A DNA stretch of 64,000 bases from Sphingorhabdus wooponensis (GCF_003933235.1 NZ_RWJI01000002.1:62001-126000); one strand, 5' to 3'; counted from the stretch's first letter, positions 8,176-17,365 are shown. Numbers and translations are program-made. The notes: a model not told the origin generated them from the sequence alone.

Positions 8176-10368
8176 ATGACAAAAAAGATTTTGGCCGCTG
8201 CTGCATTGTTAAGCGCTGCATTGCTATTGGGTTCCTGCCAAAAATCGGCGATGGATTCGGACAATCCAGCCTTTGCCGCGATTGACGGTGATTATTTGAA
8301 AACCGGGGGTGACGGCGCCAACTGGGCGATGACCGGTTTCAATTATAATGAACAACGGCACAGCCCGTTGACGCTGATTAACGACAGCAATGTGCAGGAC
8401 TTAGGCATCGCCTGGTTTACCGACCTACCAGATGCACGCGGGCAAGAAGCAACGCCGGTGGTCGTCGATGGCAAAATGTTTGTCTCCACCGCGTGGTCGA
8501 AAGTTTTTGCCTATGACGCCAAAACCGGAAAACCATTATGGAGTTTCGACCCCGAAGTAGACAAAGCGCGCGGCGTCAAAGCTTGCTGCGACGTAGTCAA
8601 TCGCGGTGTCGCTTTTTGGAAGGGCAGTGTTTTCGTCGGTACCATTGATGGTCGTCTGATTTCTCTCAATGCGAGCACCGGAAAGCAGAATTGGAGCGCG
8701 CAGACGCTTGATCTCGAATCGAACGGCACCATCACCGGCGTCCCGCGTGTGGTGAAGGACAAGGTTGTTATCGGCTTTGGTGGCGCGGAATTTGGCGCAC
8801 GCGGTTATGTCACCGCTTATGATGCGGCCACCGGTAAAAAGGCATGGCGTTTCTACACCACGCCAAATCCTAAAGGCGAACCGGACAACGCGGCCAGCGA
8901 CAAAATCCTCAAAACCGCAGCAACCAAAACCTGGAGCGCGAAGCCCAAAAAGGGTGACTGGCGTGAAAGCGGGGGCGGCGGGACCGTGTGGGACGCGATT
9001 GTGTATGATGCCGAACTCGATCAGCTGTATCTCGGCGTTGGCAATGGCAACCCGTGGAACCATGGCATAAGATCCAATGGAGAAGGCGACAATCTGTTCC
9101 TCTCGTCCATCGTCGCGCTCAAACCCGACACTGGCGAATATGTGTGGCATTATCAGGAAACCCCAGCAGAAAGCTGGGACTATACCGCGACGCAGCCGAT
9201 CATCTTGGCTACCGAAACGCGTGGCGGCAAAGAACGCAAAGTTTTGTATCACGCACCCAAAAATGGATTTTTCTTCACGATAGACCGGTCGAATGGCAAA
9301 TTGCTGTCGGCCGACCCGTTTATTGATGGCATCACCTGGGCGACTGGGTATGACCTAAAAACCGGGCGTCCGATTGAAAATCCAGAAGCGCGTTACGAAA
9401 AAACTGGCAAGCTATATCTGGCGAACCCGTCGGCACTTGGCGCGCATAATTGGCACCCGATGAGCTTCAACCCGGCAACGGGCTTGGTCTATATTCCAGC
9501 TATGTATATCGGCGGCGCATATCTCCCGCCAATTGCACCAAATGAGATGGAGCGTAAAAAACTTGGCTTTAATATCGGCGGCGCGATGGCAACGGCGGAC
9601 CTTCCGGATGATGTCAATTTCGTAAAGGCGGTGAAGGCCGCTACGACTGGTAAATTGGTGGCGTTTGATCCCAAGACGGGCAAAGCCAAATGGACCGTCA
9701 ACCATCCCGCATCTTGGAATGGCGGGACAATGACCACGGCCGGAAACCTTGTGTTCCAAGGCACAGCGATGGGCGAATTCCGCGCTTATGCGGCGGATAC
9801 GGGCAAGCAGTTGCTCAACCTCAATGTGCAGTCTGGCGTATTGTCCGGCGCGTCCACTTACACTGTCGATGGCGAACAATATGTGGCGTTCCTCACGAGC
9901 AAGGGCGGCGCTTTCCCCTTGGTGTCTGGCTATGCAGGATCAACGAGCGCGGCTGTACCCAATCTGCCGCGCTTGATCGTTCTGAAACTGGGCGGCAAAG
10001 TCACTTTGCCAGCCTTGCCAGAAACCGCACCTTATGTGTGGAAACCGACCAAGCAGTTCGGGACGCCAGCTGATATCGCGGCGGGGGGGTCCAATTATCA
10101 ACGTTATTGCCTCGTCTGCCACGGCCCTGGCGCGGTTGGCAACGGCGTGCTGCCGGACTTACGCAAATCGGGTACGATTGCCGATGCGGCTACATGGAAA
10201 TCCGTTGTCATCGACGGTATCTTGAAAGGCAATGGTATGGTCAGCTTTAGCAGCGTACTAAGCCCCAAAGAAGCCGAGCAAGTGCGCGCTTATGTTGTCA
10301 GCCGTGCGCATTATGCGAAGGCCAATGACGCGGCCTTAAGCGGCGGCACAAAAAGAGCAGCCAAGTAA
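8176..10368 (+). CDS. PQQ-dependent quinohaemoprotein alcohol dehydrogenase, lipoprotein
   Basis: Periplasmic alcohol oxidation passing electrons through PQQ to a c-type haem. The 730 residues comprise a signal peptide with lipobox (LLLGSC, Cys near residue 21), an eight-bladed PQQ propeller (adjacent-cysteine disulphide motif ACCDVVNRG, active-site Asp in ESWDYTA, several tryptophan-docking repeats), and a C-terminal cytochrome c domain with CLVCH (Cys645, Cys648, His649). This is the type II soluble quinohaemoprotein layout, but the lipobox implies membrane anchoring. A GGGGGAGAG ribosome site precedes the ATG. No PQQ biosynthesis gene is in the window. Natural substrate unknown. Confidence 0.92.
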   Translation: MTKKILAAAALLSAALLLGSCQKSAMDSDNPAFAAIDGDYLKTGGDGANWAMTGFNYNEQRHSPLTLINDSNVQDLGIAWFTDLPDARGQEATPVVVDGKMFVSTAWSKVFAYDAKTGKPLWSFDPEVDKARGVKACCDVVNRGVAFWKGSVFVGTIDGRLISLNASTGKQNWSAQTLDLESNGTITGVPRVVKDKVVIGFGGAEFGARGYVTAYDAATGKKAWRFYTTPNPKGEPDNAASDKILKTAATKTWSAKPKKGDWRESGGGGTVWDAIVYDAELDQLYLGVGNGNPWNHGIRSNGEGDNLFLSSIVALKPDTGEYVWHYQETPAESWDYTATQPIILATETRGGKERKVLYHAPKNGFFFTIDRSNGKLLSADPFIDGITWATGYDLKTGRPIENPEARYEKTGKLYLANPSALGAHNWHPMSFNPATGLVYIPAMYIGGAYLPPIAPNEMERKKLGFNIGGAMATADLPDDVNFVKAVKAATTGKLVAFDPKTGKAKWTVNHPASWNGGTMTTAGNLVFQGTAMGEFRAYAADTGKQLLNLNVQSGVLSGASTYTVDGEQYVAFLTSKGGAFPLVSGYAGSTSAAVPNLPRLIVLKLGGKVTLPALPETAPYVWKPTKQFGTPADIAAGGSNYQRYCLVCHGPGAVGNGVLPDLRKSGTIADAATWKSVVIDGILKGNGMVSFSSVLSPKEAEQVRAYVVSRAHYAKANDAALSGGTKRAAK

Positions 10369-10462
10369 AATCTGCTGCCCATGAATCTGGCATCTGCCTA
10401 AAATTTAGGCAGATGCCATTGCCTCAATCTCTTAAAAATCGGGAATTTGTGCGCCACCCGAT

Positions 10463-10479
10463 TTGGCACGATACTTGAT
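10463..10479 (+). promoter_or_regulatory. Sigma-54 (RpoN) promoter of glnB-glnA
   Basis: TTGGCACG, four bases, then TTGAT: TGGCAC at 10464-10469 and TTG at 10475-10477 match the -24/-12 consensus TGGCACG-N4-TTGCW with one mismatch and correct spacing. It lies about 60 bases before the glnB start, so transcription would begin near 10490. A GATAGG/CCTATC inverted repeat follows directly. NtrC-activated transcription of glnBA is established in many proteobacteria; its use here is inferred. Confidence 0.8.
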
Positions 10480-10481
10480 AG

Positions 10482-10880
<399 letters not shown>

Positions 10881-10924
10881 ACCATCCAAATCACCAAAAA
10901 GAAACGCAAAAGAAGGAACGCATT

Positions 10925-12337
10925 ATGGGCACTTCAGCCAAAGACATCATCAAACGCATCAAGGATGAGGAAATCGAGTGGGTCGATGTACGCTTCACCG
11001 ATCCCAAGGGTAAATGGCAACATCTGACGATGTGCGCCGGCGTCATTGGCGAGGATGAATTGGAAGACGGCCTGATGTTCGACGGCTCTTCGATTGAAGG
11101 CTGGAAAGCGATCAACGAATCCGACATGATCCTGAAGCCAGATCTCGATGCGGTATATGTTGACCCATTCTCAGCAACGCCGATGATGATCATCTTCTGC
11201 GACATTGTTGAGCCATCGACCGGTGAGTTATACAGCCGCGATCCGCGTTCGACCGCCAAGCGCGCCGAAGCCTATCTGAAGACTACGGGCATTGGCGATA
11301 CCGTTTATGTCGGTCCAGAAGCCGAATTCTTCATGTTCGACGATGTGCGTTTCGAAAACAGCTACAACACGTCTTATTACAAGATTGATGATATCGAATT
11401 GCCAACCAACAGCGGCACGAAATATGAAAGCGGCAATATGGGCCACCGCCCACGCGCCAAGGGCGGTTATTTCCCTGTCGCACCTGTCGACAGCGCTATG
11501 GATATCCGTGGCGAAATGGTTTCGACCATGTTGGAAATGGGTTTGCCATGCGACAAGCATCACCATGAAGTTGCTGCAGCCCAACATGAGCTTGGCTTGA
11601 CCTTTGGTACGCTGACGCAGACCGCTGACCGTATGCAGATCTACAAATATGTCGTGCATCAGGTGGCGCACGCTTATGGCAAGACCGCAACGTTCATGCC
11701 AAAGCCTATCAAGGAAGATAACGGCTCAGGCATGCACACCCATTTGTCGATCTGGGAAGGTAAGACACCGCTCTTCGCCGGCGATGGCTATGCTGGCTTG
11801 TCGGAAATGTGCCTGTTTTTCATTGGCGGCATCATCAAGCATGCCAAGGCAATTAACGCATTCTCCAACCCGACCACCAACAGCTACAAGCGTTTGGTTC
11901 CGGGTTATGAAGCCCCTGTGTTACTCGCTTATTCGGCGCGTAACCGCTCCGCCTCTTGCCGTATCCCTTATGGCGCTGGTGCCAAGGCAAAGCGCGTAGA
12001 AGTCCGCTTCCCTGACGCAATGGCCAATCCATATCTGTGCTATGCTGCGTTGTTCATGGCTGGACTCGACGGTATTCAAAACAAAATCCACCCAGGCGAA
12101 GCCATGGATAAGAACCTGTACGACCTGCCACCAGCAGAACTGGCACAAGTCCCAACCGTTGCCGGTTCACTGCGCGAAGCGCTTGATGCCCTGGCCGCGG
12201 ATCATGACTTCTTGTTGAAGGGTGATGTGTTCTCGAAGGACCAGATTGAAAGCTATATCGAACTGAAGATGGAAGACGTCGCCCGTTGGGAAATGACGCC
12301 AAGCCCTGTCGAGTTCGACATGTATTATAGCTACTGA
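10925..12337 (+). CDS. glnA: Type I glutamine synthetase
   Basis: ATP-dependent synthesis of glutamine from glutamate and ammonia, as a dodecamer. The 470 residues carry [10 protein letters not shown], the metal-binding region [10 protein letters not shown], the ATP site [14 protein letters not shown], and the adenylylation tyrosine Tyr399 in NLYDLPP, so it is a GSI-beta enzyme regulated by adenylylation. It follows glnB by 44 bases with an AAGGAACG ribosome site, and the operon ends at a strong terminator. Confidence 0.98.
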   Translation: MGTSAKDIIKRIKDEEIEWVDVRFTDPKGKWQHLTMCAGVIGEDELEDGLMFDGSSIEGWKAINESDMILKPDLDAVYVDPFSATPMMIIFCDIVEPSTGELYSRDPRSTAKRAEAYLKTTGIGDTVYVGPEAEFFMFDDVRFENSYNTSYYKIDDIELPTNSGTKYESGNMGHRPRAKGGYFPVAPVDSAMDIRGEMVSTMLEMGLPCDKHHHEVAAAQHELGLTFGTLTQTADRMQIYKYVVHQVAHAYGKTATFMPKPIKEDNGSGMHTHLSIWEGKTPLFAGDGYAGLSEMCLFFIGGIIKHAKAINAFSNPTTNSYKRLVPGYEAPVLLAYSARNRSASCRIPYGAGAKAKRVEVRFPDAMANPYLCYAALFMAGLDGIQNKIHPGEAMDKNLYDLPPAELAQVPTVAGSLREALDALAADHDFLLKGDVFSKDQIESYIELKMEDVARWEMTPSPVEFDMYYSY

Positions 12338-12361
12338 TCCTAACGCATCGGATCAGTGCTA

Positions 12362-12400
12362 AAGGCCCGGCGGTTGGGGGACTGCCGGGCCTTATTTTTT
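12362..12400 (+). terminator. Rho-independent terminator of glnBA
   Basis: AAGGCCCGGC pairs with GCCGGGCCTT (10 bp) around a short loop, followed by A and six T residues at 12395-12400. Confidence 0.92.
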
Positions 12401-12404
12401 GGCT

Positions 12405-13463
12405 TTAATTGTTGCGCGATTGGCGTTCGCTTTGTTGAAAGCGGATCGTTAGCCGGTCCAGGCGCCGCTGTATCATCTGCCTTTCACGCTGGGTGAAGCG
12501 GCCGTCCCGATTGAACTGGCGGTTCTGCGCTTCAATCGCGGTCAGCTCACGACGCGCATATTGTGCTGCCGTCCGGTTCATGTGCTGCGATTGCACTGCG
12601 TTAGGGATATATGCCCGCATCCAACTGATCCGTCCCGCAATATCCGTTGGCATTTGGTTCAGTGCGTATTGCCCTGTGCCTGGGCGATATGGGTTGTTCG
12701 GACCGTTATCGTTGTTCTGATAACTGCCCTGCCGTGTTGAAACCCAGCGACCCCGCGCGTCATAATAGCCATAGGCTCGGCCAGTGACCCAGCGACCGCT
12801 GGTGTCGTAATAGCCGGGCTGCTCCACCGCATTCCAATTAGCGCTGTTTTCATTCGCATATCCCGTATCACCGGCAATCCATCGGCCACGTGCGTCATAC
12901 CGGCCACGCGTGGGGCCTGCGACCCAACGACCGTTGGTGTCGTAATAGCCCGTAGCCATGCCGCCTACCCACTGATTGTTGCGGTCATAATAGCCGACGG
13001 ATGATGCAGGCACCCAATTACCAGCTCGGTCGATATAGCCGGCGTTTTCAAGATCGCCGTTCGCCGTGAAACATCGCCCATTGTCATAATATCCGTTTGG
13101 TTGACCATCAACCCAAGTGCCATTGCGATCATAATAGCCACGGGCATCGGACGTGCTGACGCCTGTTGCGTGCCAACGGCCTTGCTCATCGTAAAAACCA
13201 TAAGCCGTGCGACAATTGCCACGGTCTGATTTTGATACCTGATTGCCGATAACCGCACCAACTATAGCGCCGATTATCGCGCCCTCGGTCTTGTCGCCGC
13301 GCCCGGCGACGACATTCCCCAATACACCGCCTGCGCCTGCGCCAATGACGGTACCAACAATCCGGCCATTGCCGTCACGCCGACAACCATCGTCCTGCGC
13401 CATAACAATTGAAGGGGTCAAAATAGATAGCGCGATTCCAGTTAGAAAAATCGAATTTTTCAT
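12405..13463 (-). CDS. Glycine-zipper protein with tandem YD-GRW repeats, exported
   Basis: 352 residues; function not recognised. It has a signal peptide (to about residue 22, ending VMAQ), then a glycine-zipper 2TM segment (GTVIGAGAGGVLGNVVAG and GAIIGAIVGAVIGNQV, residues about 36-75). From about residue 85 to 250 there are ten or so short repeats of the pattern G-Y-Y-D-x2-G-R-W-V-x-G. The C-terminal 90 residues are charged and helical (RRELTAIEAQNR, QRRLDRL). Glycine-zipper domains insert in membranes; the aromatic repeats suggest a surface or cell-wall contact surface. An inverted repeat lies in its leader at 13474-13496. Confidence 0.75.
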   Translation of the reverse strand: MKNSIFLTGIALSILTPSIVMAQDDGCRRDGNGRIVGTVIGAGAGGVLGNVVAGRGDKTEGAIIGAIVGAVIGNQVSKSDRGNCRTAYGFYDEQGRWHATGVSTSDARGYYDRNGTWVDGQPNGYYDNGRCFTANGDLENAGYIDRAGNWVPASSVGYYDRNNQWVGGMATGYYDTNGRWVAGPTRGRYDARGRWIAGDTGYANENSANWNAVEQPGYYDTSGRWVTGRAYGYYDARGRWVSTRQGSYQNNDNGPNNPYRPGTGQYALNQMPTDIAGRISWMRAYIPNAVQSQHMNRTAAQYARRELTAIEAQNRQFNRDGRFTQRERQMIQRRLDRLTIRFQQSERQSRNN

Positions 13464-13473
13464 GAGCTTCTCT

Positions 13474-13496
13474 TTTCACGTAAATGTTTCGTGAAA
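13474..13496. promoter_or_regulatory. Inverted repeat upstream of the glycine-zipper gene
   Basis: TTTCACG (13474-13480) and CGTGAAA (13490-13496), perfect 7-base arms nine bases apart, 11 bases upstream of the start codon of the minus-strand gene ending at 12405. It could be an operator or a leader hairpin. Confidence 0.35.
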
Positions 13497-13571
13497 GTGT
13501 AATTGGTTCTGCAGCGTTTTGTTCCATTTCGCCACCTTCCCAAGCTACAGTTTGGGGACAAAAGGCCCTTT

Positions 13572-13852
13572 TCAGAGTACGTTTTCGACAGCGATCCGAA
13601 TGGCATCCGCAAAACTGGCCATGTCCAACTTTCCATGCATCATGATCGGTTCATTTTGACAGTCTGTTTGCTGACCCCAAAGCTGAACGCAATGTTCCTA
13701 TTGAGACGCGCAAGCACCATTTCGTCTAGCGCCTCCCATTAGCGCCGTGATGATGCCTTCATCACCTTTTCTATAGCCATACGGCAATTTTCATGCGGTA
13801 TTGAAGCGCCGGCTTTCAGTTCGATAGCAAGGCATTCAGTCGCGCATAGTTA
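13572..13852 (-). pseudogene. Remnant of a FixJ/NarL-type response regulator
   Basis: No intact gene, but minus-strand translation gives recognisable pieces in order. The end of a receiver domain is visible as ECLAIELKAGAS (compare the FixJ motif with M-K-A-G-A). An in-frame TAA follows just before WEALDEMVLARL. The HTH continues as NIAFSFGVSKQTVKMNRS, where LuxR-type proteins have IA-x4-S-x2-TVK-x-H. A TGA and frame change come next, then MHGKLDMASFADAIRIA, the last recognition helices, ending at TGA 13574-13572. The 5' part of the receiver is gone. So it is a decayed response regulator about 180 bases from the rhodopsin start. Similarity was judged by eye. Confidence 0.55.
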
Positions 13853-13954
13853 CAATCAAGTACAGATAAATAGCACCACCCCCTAACCCACCAGTGGAGG
13901 CAATTAGCGGAATATTTAGAGCAATATAGGGGTAAAAGCGGTATAATGGATGGG

Positions 13955-13982
13955 TTGACACATCAAATGCTTAGGTTACCAT
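13955..13982 (+). promoter_or_regulatory. Putative sigma-70 promoter of the rhodopsin gene
   Basis: TTGACA at 13955-13960, a 16-base spacer, and TACCAT at 13977-13982, about 50 bases before the rhodopsin ATG. A perfect TATAAT also occurs at 13942-13947 but has no well-spaced -35. Confidence 0.5.
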
Positions 13983-14031
13983 CTACTCTCCCGATACTTT
14001 TAGAAGTGTCAAATAAAGGGGGGAGAGAAAC

Positions 14032-14793
14032 ATGGAAAATCTTACTTTTGGCCAATATTCATTGGTCTATAATGCATTCTCATTTACATTTGCTACCATG
14101 GCAGCGGCGACGCTGTTTTTGTGGCTCGGTCGCTCGCAAGTAGGCCCAGCCTACAAGACAGCTCTTACGATTTCCGGCTTGGTTACTGCCATTGCTGCAT
14201 ATCACTACTTCCGTATTTTTCAGAGCTGGGAAGGTGCATATTCCGTTGAAGGCGGCATAGTGACCGCAAGCGGCTATGCATTTAACGACGCCTATCGCTA
14301 TGTCGATTGGTTGTTAACTGTGCCACTTTTGTTGATTGAGCTTATTCTCGTGATGCGATTGAGCCAAGAAGAAACAGTGTCAAAGTCAATCAAGCTCGGC
14401 AGCGCCGCAGCTTTGATGATTGTCTTGGGTTACCCAGGTGAAATCGCAACTGACATTCCAACCCGCGTATTGTGGGGCACATTGTCGGCGATACCATTTG
14501 TCTACATTATGTGGCAGCTGTTCGCTGGTCTCGGTGCATCGATTAATAATCAGCCAGAGAATGTTCGCGAATTGGTGAAGAAGGCACGTTTGTTGACCTT
14601 CGCATCATGGGGTTTCTACCCGATTGTATACATGATCCCTTACACCAACCTAAGCGGTTCGGACGTAACCGTAGGCGTACAAGTCGGCTATACAATTGCT
14701 GACTTGATCGCAAAGGCTGGCGTCGGCGTATTGATCTACATGATCGCAGTACGCAAGTCGCAAGCAGAATATGGCGATAAGGCCCATGGCTAA
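14032..14793 (+). CDS. Xanthorhodopsin-type light-driven proton-pumping rhodopsin
   Basis: Seven-helix retinal protein, 253 residues, inner membrane. Helix C RYVDWLLTVPLLLIE gives Asp92 (proton acceptor), Thr96 and Glu103 (donor): the DTE motif of outward H+ pumps, not the NDQ of Na+ pumps. Leu100 equals the green-tuning Leu105 of proteorhodopsin. The retinal Schiff-base Lys228 is in ADLIAKAG. His58 and Asp92 are 34 residues apart, as in xanthorhodopsin (62/96) rather than proteorhodopsin (75/97). In helix E, WG (Gly149) replaces the bulky tryptophan of bacteriorhodopsin, the fenestration that lets a carotenoid antenna touch retinal. GGGGGGAGAG ribosome site. blh follows directly. Antenna binding is inferred. 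Confidence 0.95.
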   Translation: MENLTFGQYSLVYNAFSFTFATMAAATLFLWLGRSQVGPAYKTALTISGLVTAIAAYHYFRIFQSWEGAYSVEGGIVTASGYAFNDAYRYVDWLLTVPLLLIELILVMRLSQEETVSKSIKLGSAAALMIVLGYPGEIATDIPTRVLWGTLSAIPFVYIMWQLFAGLGASINNQPENVRELVKKARLLTFASWGFYPIVYMIPYTNLSGSDVTVGVQVGYTIADLIAKAGVGVLIYMIAVRKSQAEYGDKAHG

Positions 14794-14832
14794 AAAAAGG
14801 ACGTGCGTCGCTTCGGCGATGTACATTCCTAA

Positions 14833-15741
14833 ATGACTACAATTTTATACTCGCATTCTGCAGGCGCAACATTTCCAAAAATGTTGCGCCTGTTTGCGTT
14901 ACCGGTGGCTACTCTTCTGCTGATTTTCGTTGATCGCTTTTGGGGCGTCATGGGCGGCACGCATTCCAATATGCTGGCTGCTGTCGCCATTGTGCTTGCG
15001 GGTATACCGCACGGAACATTGGACGTTGAAATTGCCGCGGCCCATTTCGGACAAAAGAGATCTGCCGGCAAGGCCAAGATCATTGGCGGCTATCTCGGCT
15101 GTGCAGGTGCCATGGTGCTTTTATGGTTGCAGGTGCCTGAACTAGCGCTGATTTCATTTCTCGTCATCTCCATCGTGCATTTTAGCCGTGATTGGCGTGG
15201 CGGCGTTGACCCGTTTTTGGCCATGATGGTCGGATGGGCTTTGGTGGCATTGCCAGCGCTTGCCAGCCCTGACGATGTTGCCATGATATTCGCTGCACTA
15301 ACCGGCAGCGAAAATGGCGCAGTGATTGCGGCATTACTTGGTGCGGCGTCTGTACCAGCAGCCTTGGGTAGCCTCGTCTTTGCTTATTGGGCATTCCGAC
15401 ATAATGACAAGCAAAGCGCGTTGGAGGTCCTTTCCTGCATCATCGCCGCCATGTTCCTACCGCCGCTTATTGCATTTGCAATATTCTTCTGTGGCCTACA
15501 TTCGCCGCGCCACATGGCTGACGCGTTGCGCGAAACAGGTGACCTTTCGCCATTGAAGAAGGCCGCTATCATTATCGCAGTATTCGCTTTGTCATTAGGT
15601 TTGGGTGCCCTGATGTTCGTGTTTCAAGGCCCCGTTCCCGCTGACATGGGTATCATCCGGACGGCATTCATTTTGATATCCACACTTACTGTCCCGCATT
15701 TCATTCTTGAACATATTTTGTCGGACAAAACGCCCGCTTAA
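14833..15741 (+). CDS. blh: Brp/Blh family beta-carotene 15,15'-dioxygenase
   Basis: Membrane enzyme that cleaves beta-carotene into two retinals, supplying the rhodopsin chromophore. 302 residues, mostly hydrophobic. The conserved histidine motifs of the family are visible: GIPHGTLDVE, SIVHFSRDW and FCGLHSPRH. It lies 39 bases after the rhodopsin stop, a pairing found in many rhodopsin-bearing bacteria. The ATG at 14833 has no clear ribosome site. An in-frame ATG at 14881 (MLRLFALPV) could be the true start, and it sits inside the 3' arm of a 13-bp hairpin. Carotenoid synthesis genes are not in this window. Confidence 0.92.
   Translation: MTTILYSHSAGATFPKMLRLFALPVATLLLIFVDRFWGVMGGTHSNMLAAVAIVLAGIPHGTLDVEIAAAHFGQKRSAGKAKIIGGYLGCAGAMVLLWLQVPELALISFLVISIVHFSRDWRGGVDPFLAMMVGWALVALPALASPDDVAMIFAALTGSENGAVIAALLGAASVPAALGSLVFAYWAFRHNDKQSALEVLSCIIAAMFLPPLIAFAIFFCGLHSPRHMADALRETGDLSPLKKAAIIIAVFALSLGLGALMFVFQGPVPADMGIIRTAFILISTLTVPHFILEHILSDKTPA
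14862..14891 (+). promoter_or_regulatory. Perfect 13-bp hairpin at the rhodopsin/blh junction
   Basis: AGGCGCAACATTT (14862-14874), loop CCAA, AAATGTTGCGCCT (14879-14891), then GTTTG. The stem covers the ATG at 14881. It could act as a weak terminator or 3' stabiliser for rhodopsin mRNA and limit translation of blh. Confidence 0.6.
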
Positions 15742-15816
15742 ATTGGGGCTGTTCAACGCCCTTGCCTCAACCGACAAAGCACGGCACATCAACCCTAACT
15801 TAACTAGGAGTAGATT

Positions 15817-17127
15817 ATGAAATTCCGTGCCTTCATGCTGTGCAGCAGCATTGCCTTTGTCGCGCTTTCACCTGTGGCACATGCCAAATTGTCTGCTCCC
15901 GAAGCCAAAATGGTCGCGACCGTCGACGCGGAATATGAGCGCTCTATTGCCCTTCTTGAAAAGCTGGTGAACCAGAATTCGGGGACCATGAACTTTCCGG
16001 GTGTAAAAACAGTTGGCGACATGATGCGCGTCGAACTGGAGCCGTTGGGCTTCAAGGTTGAATGGATTGATATGGCTAAAGCGGGGCGCTCGGGCCACCT
16101 CGTCGCGACTAAGATGGGCAAGAAGGGCACAAAGAAACTATTGCTCATTGCGCATCTCGATACAGTGTTTGAAGCCGATAGCCCGTTCCAGACCTTTGTG
16201 CGCAATGGCAATGAAGCCGTCGGTCCAGGTGCTGGCGATGATAAGGGCGGCATGGTTGTCATCGTGTCCGCCCTGCGCGCTATGCAGGCGGCGGGAACGC
16301 TGAAGAACGCAAATATAGAAATCCATATGACGGGCGATGAGGAGGATGCCGGCGAGCCGATTGACGTGACACGTGCGCCGTTGATCGCAGCTGGCAAAAC
16401 CGCGGATGTAGCGCTCGATTTTGAGGGGCTTTCGATTGAGAATGGCAAGGACATGGGCGTCATATCGCGACGGTCATCGAATAGCTGGAAATTGGAAGTG
16501 TCGGGTGTCACGGGACACAGCTCCCTGATATTTGACGCCACTTATGGCGATGGCGCGGCTTTTGAACTGGCGCGTATCCTGAACCGGTTCCGCATGGAGC
16601 TACCTGAACCGAATTTGACGTTCAACGTCGGCTTGGTAGCAGCTGGTCAGGAAGTGAACGTTGATGCAGATGGCGTCCGCGTGAACGCCAAGGGTAAGAC
16701 GAATATCATCCCCGGCTTGGCCATGGCGTATGGCGATTTCCGGACATTGTCCGAAGAACAGAGCGCTCGTGTTCGCGTAAAAATGCGCAGCATCGTGGAG
16801 GCCTCGGCCCCCAAGACAAAAGCGAAGATCATTTTTGATCCTGGCAGCTACCCTGCCATGGCACCGACCGACGGCAACAAGGCGCTGCTTGCTGGTCTTA
16901 ACGCTGTCAACCGAGACCTTGGCCTTGCCGGACAGCCTGTTCTGGACCCGCTGAAACGCGGTGCTGGCGATATCAGCTTCGTTGCCAATGATGTGGATGG
17001 TCTTGTCGGACTTGGGGTCTACAGCAAGGGCGATCATGCACCCGGGGAGACAGTCGATCTGGCCAGCATCAAGCGCCAAGCAAAGCGGGCAGCCATATTG
17101 ATGTCGCGACTTTCCCGCGGAAATTAA
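15817..17127 (+). CDS. M20 family metallopeptidase (glutamate carboxypeptidase-like), exported
   Basis: Zinc-dependent exopeptidase of 436 residues with a signal peptide cleaved after AHA (about residue 23), so periplasmic. The M20 zinc motifs are present: HLDTVFEAD (His/Asp), GPGAGDDKGGM (bridging Asp), TGDEEDAGEP (Glu-Glu, catalytic base and ligand). A dimerisation domain follows, and a late His is seen in GDHAPGE. It resembles carboxypeptidase G2-type enzymes that release C-terminal glutamate. AACTAGGAG ribosome site. It lies 75 bases after blh; a link to rhodopsin function is not apparent. Confidence 0.9.
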   Translation: MKFRAFMLCSSIAFVALSPVAHAKLSAPEAKMVATVDAEYERSIALLEKLVNQNSGTMNFPGVKTVGDMMRVELEPLGFKVEWIDMAKAGRSGHLVATKMGKKGTKKLLLIAHLDTVFEADSPFQTFVRNGNEAVGPGAGDDKGGMVVIVSALRAMQAAGTLKNANIEIHMTGDEEDAGEPIDVTRAPLIAAGKTADVALDFEGLSIENGKDMGVISRRSSNSWKLEVSGVTGHSSLIFDATYGDGAAFELARILNRFRMELPEPNLTFNVGLVAAGQEVNVDADGVRVNAKGKTNIIPGLAMAYGDFRTLSEEQSARVRVKMRSIVEASAPKTKAKIIFDPGSYPAMAPTDGNKALLAGLNAVNRDLGLAGQPVLDPLKRGAGDISFVANDVDGLVGLGVYSKGDHAPGETVDLASIKRQAKRAAILMSRLSRGN

Positions 17128-17242
17128 TTTTGGTGCAGCTTGATTACGTCGGCACTTTCAACATCGTATGTGCTTCCACGCAACATTCTATCAGCGCAGG
17201 TTGGGCACCCTCACGCCTGCCTATCTAGCATAAAGTGAGATA

Positions 17243-17296
17243 GGCTTCATGCTATATGAAGCGACGGCTTCATGCTATATGAAGCGACGGCTTCAG
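17243..17296. repeat. Tandem 23-bp repeat, each unit a hairpin
   Basis: Two identical 23-base units (17243-17265 and 17266-17288) plus an 8-base partial third. Each contains GCTTCAT-N5-ATGAAGC, a 7-bp inverted repeat. It lies between the M20 peptidase and the convergent exbD terminator. Confidence 0.75.
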
Positions 17297-17365
17297 CTTT
17301 GTCTGCCGTAATTGTGAAATAATGCCCTAGTTTCGCTTTCTGGAACCAAGTCACAGCCCCTCAAC

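Noticed and set aside
13503-13742. Plus-strand 79-codon ORF
   Set aside because: The protein-like signal is on the opposite strand (FixJ-type remnant); this frame is its shadow.
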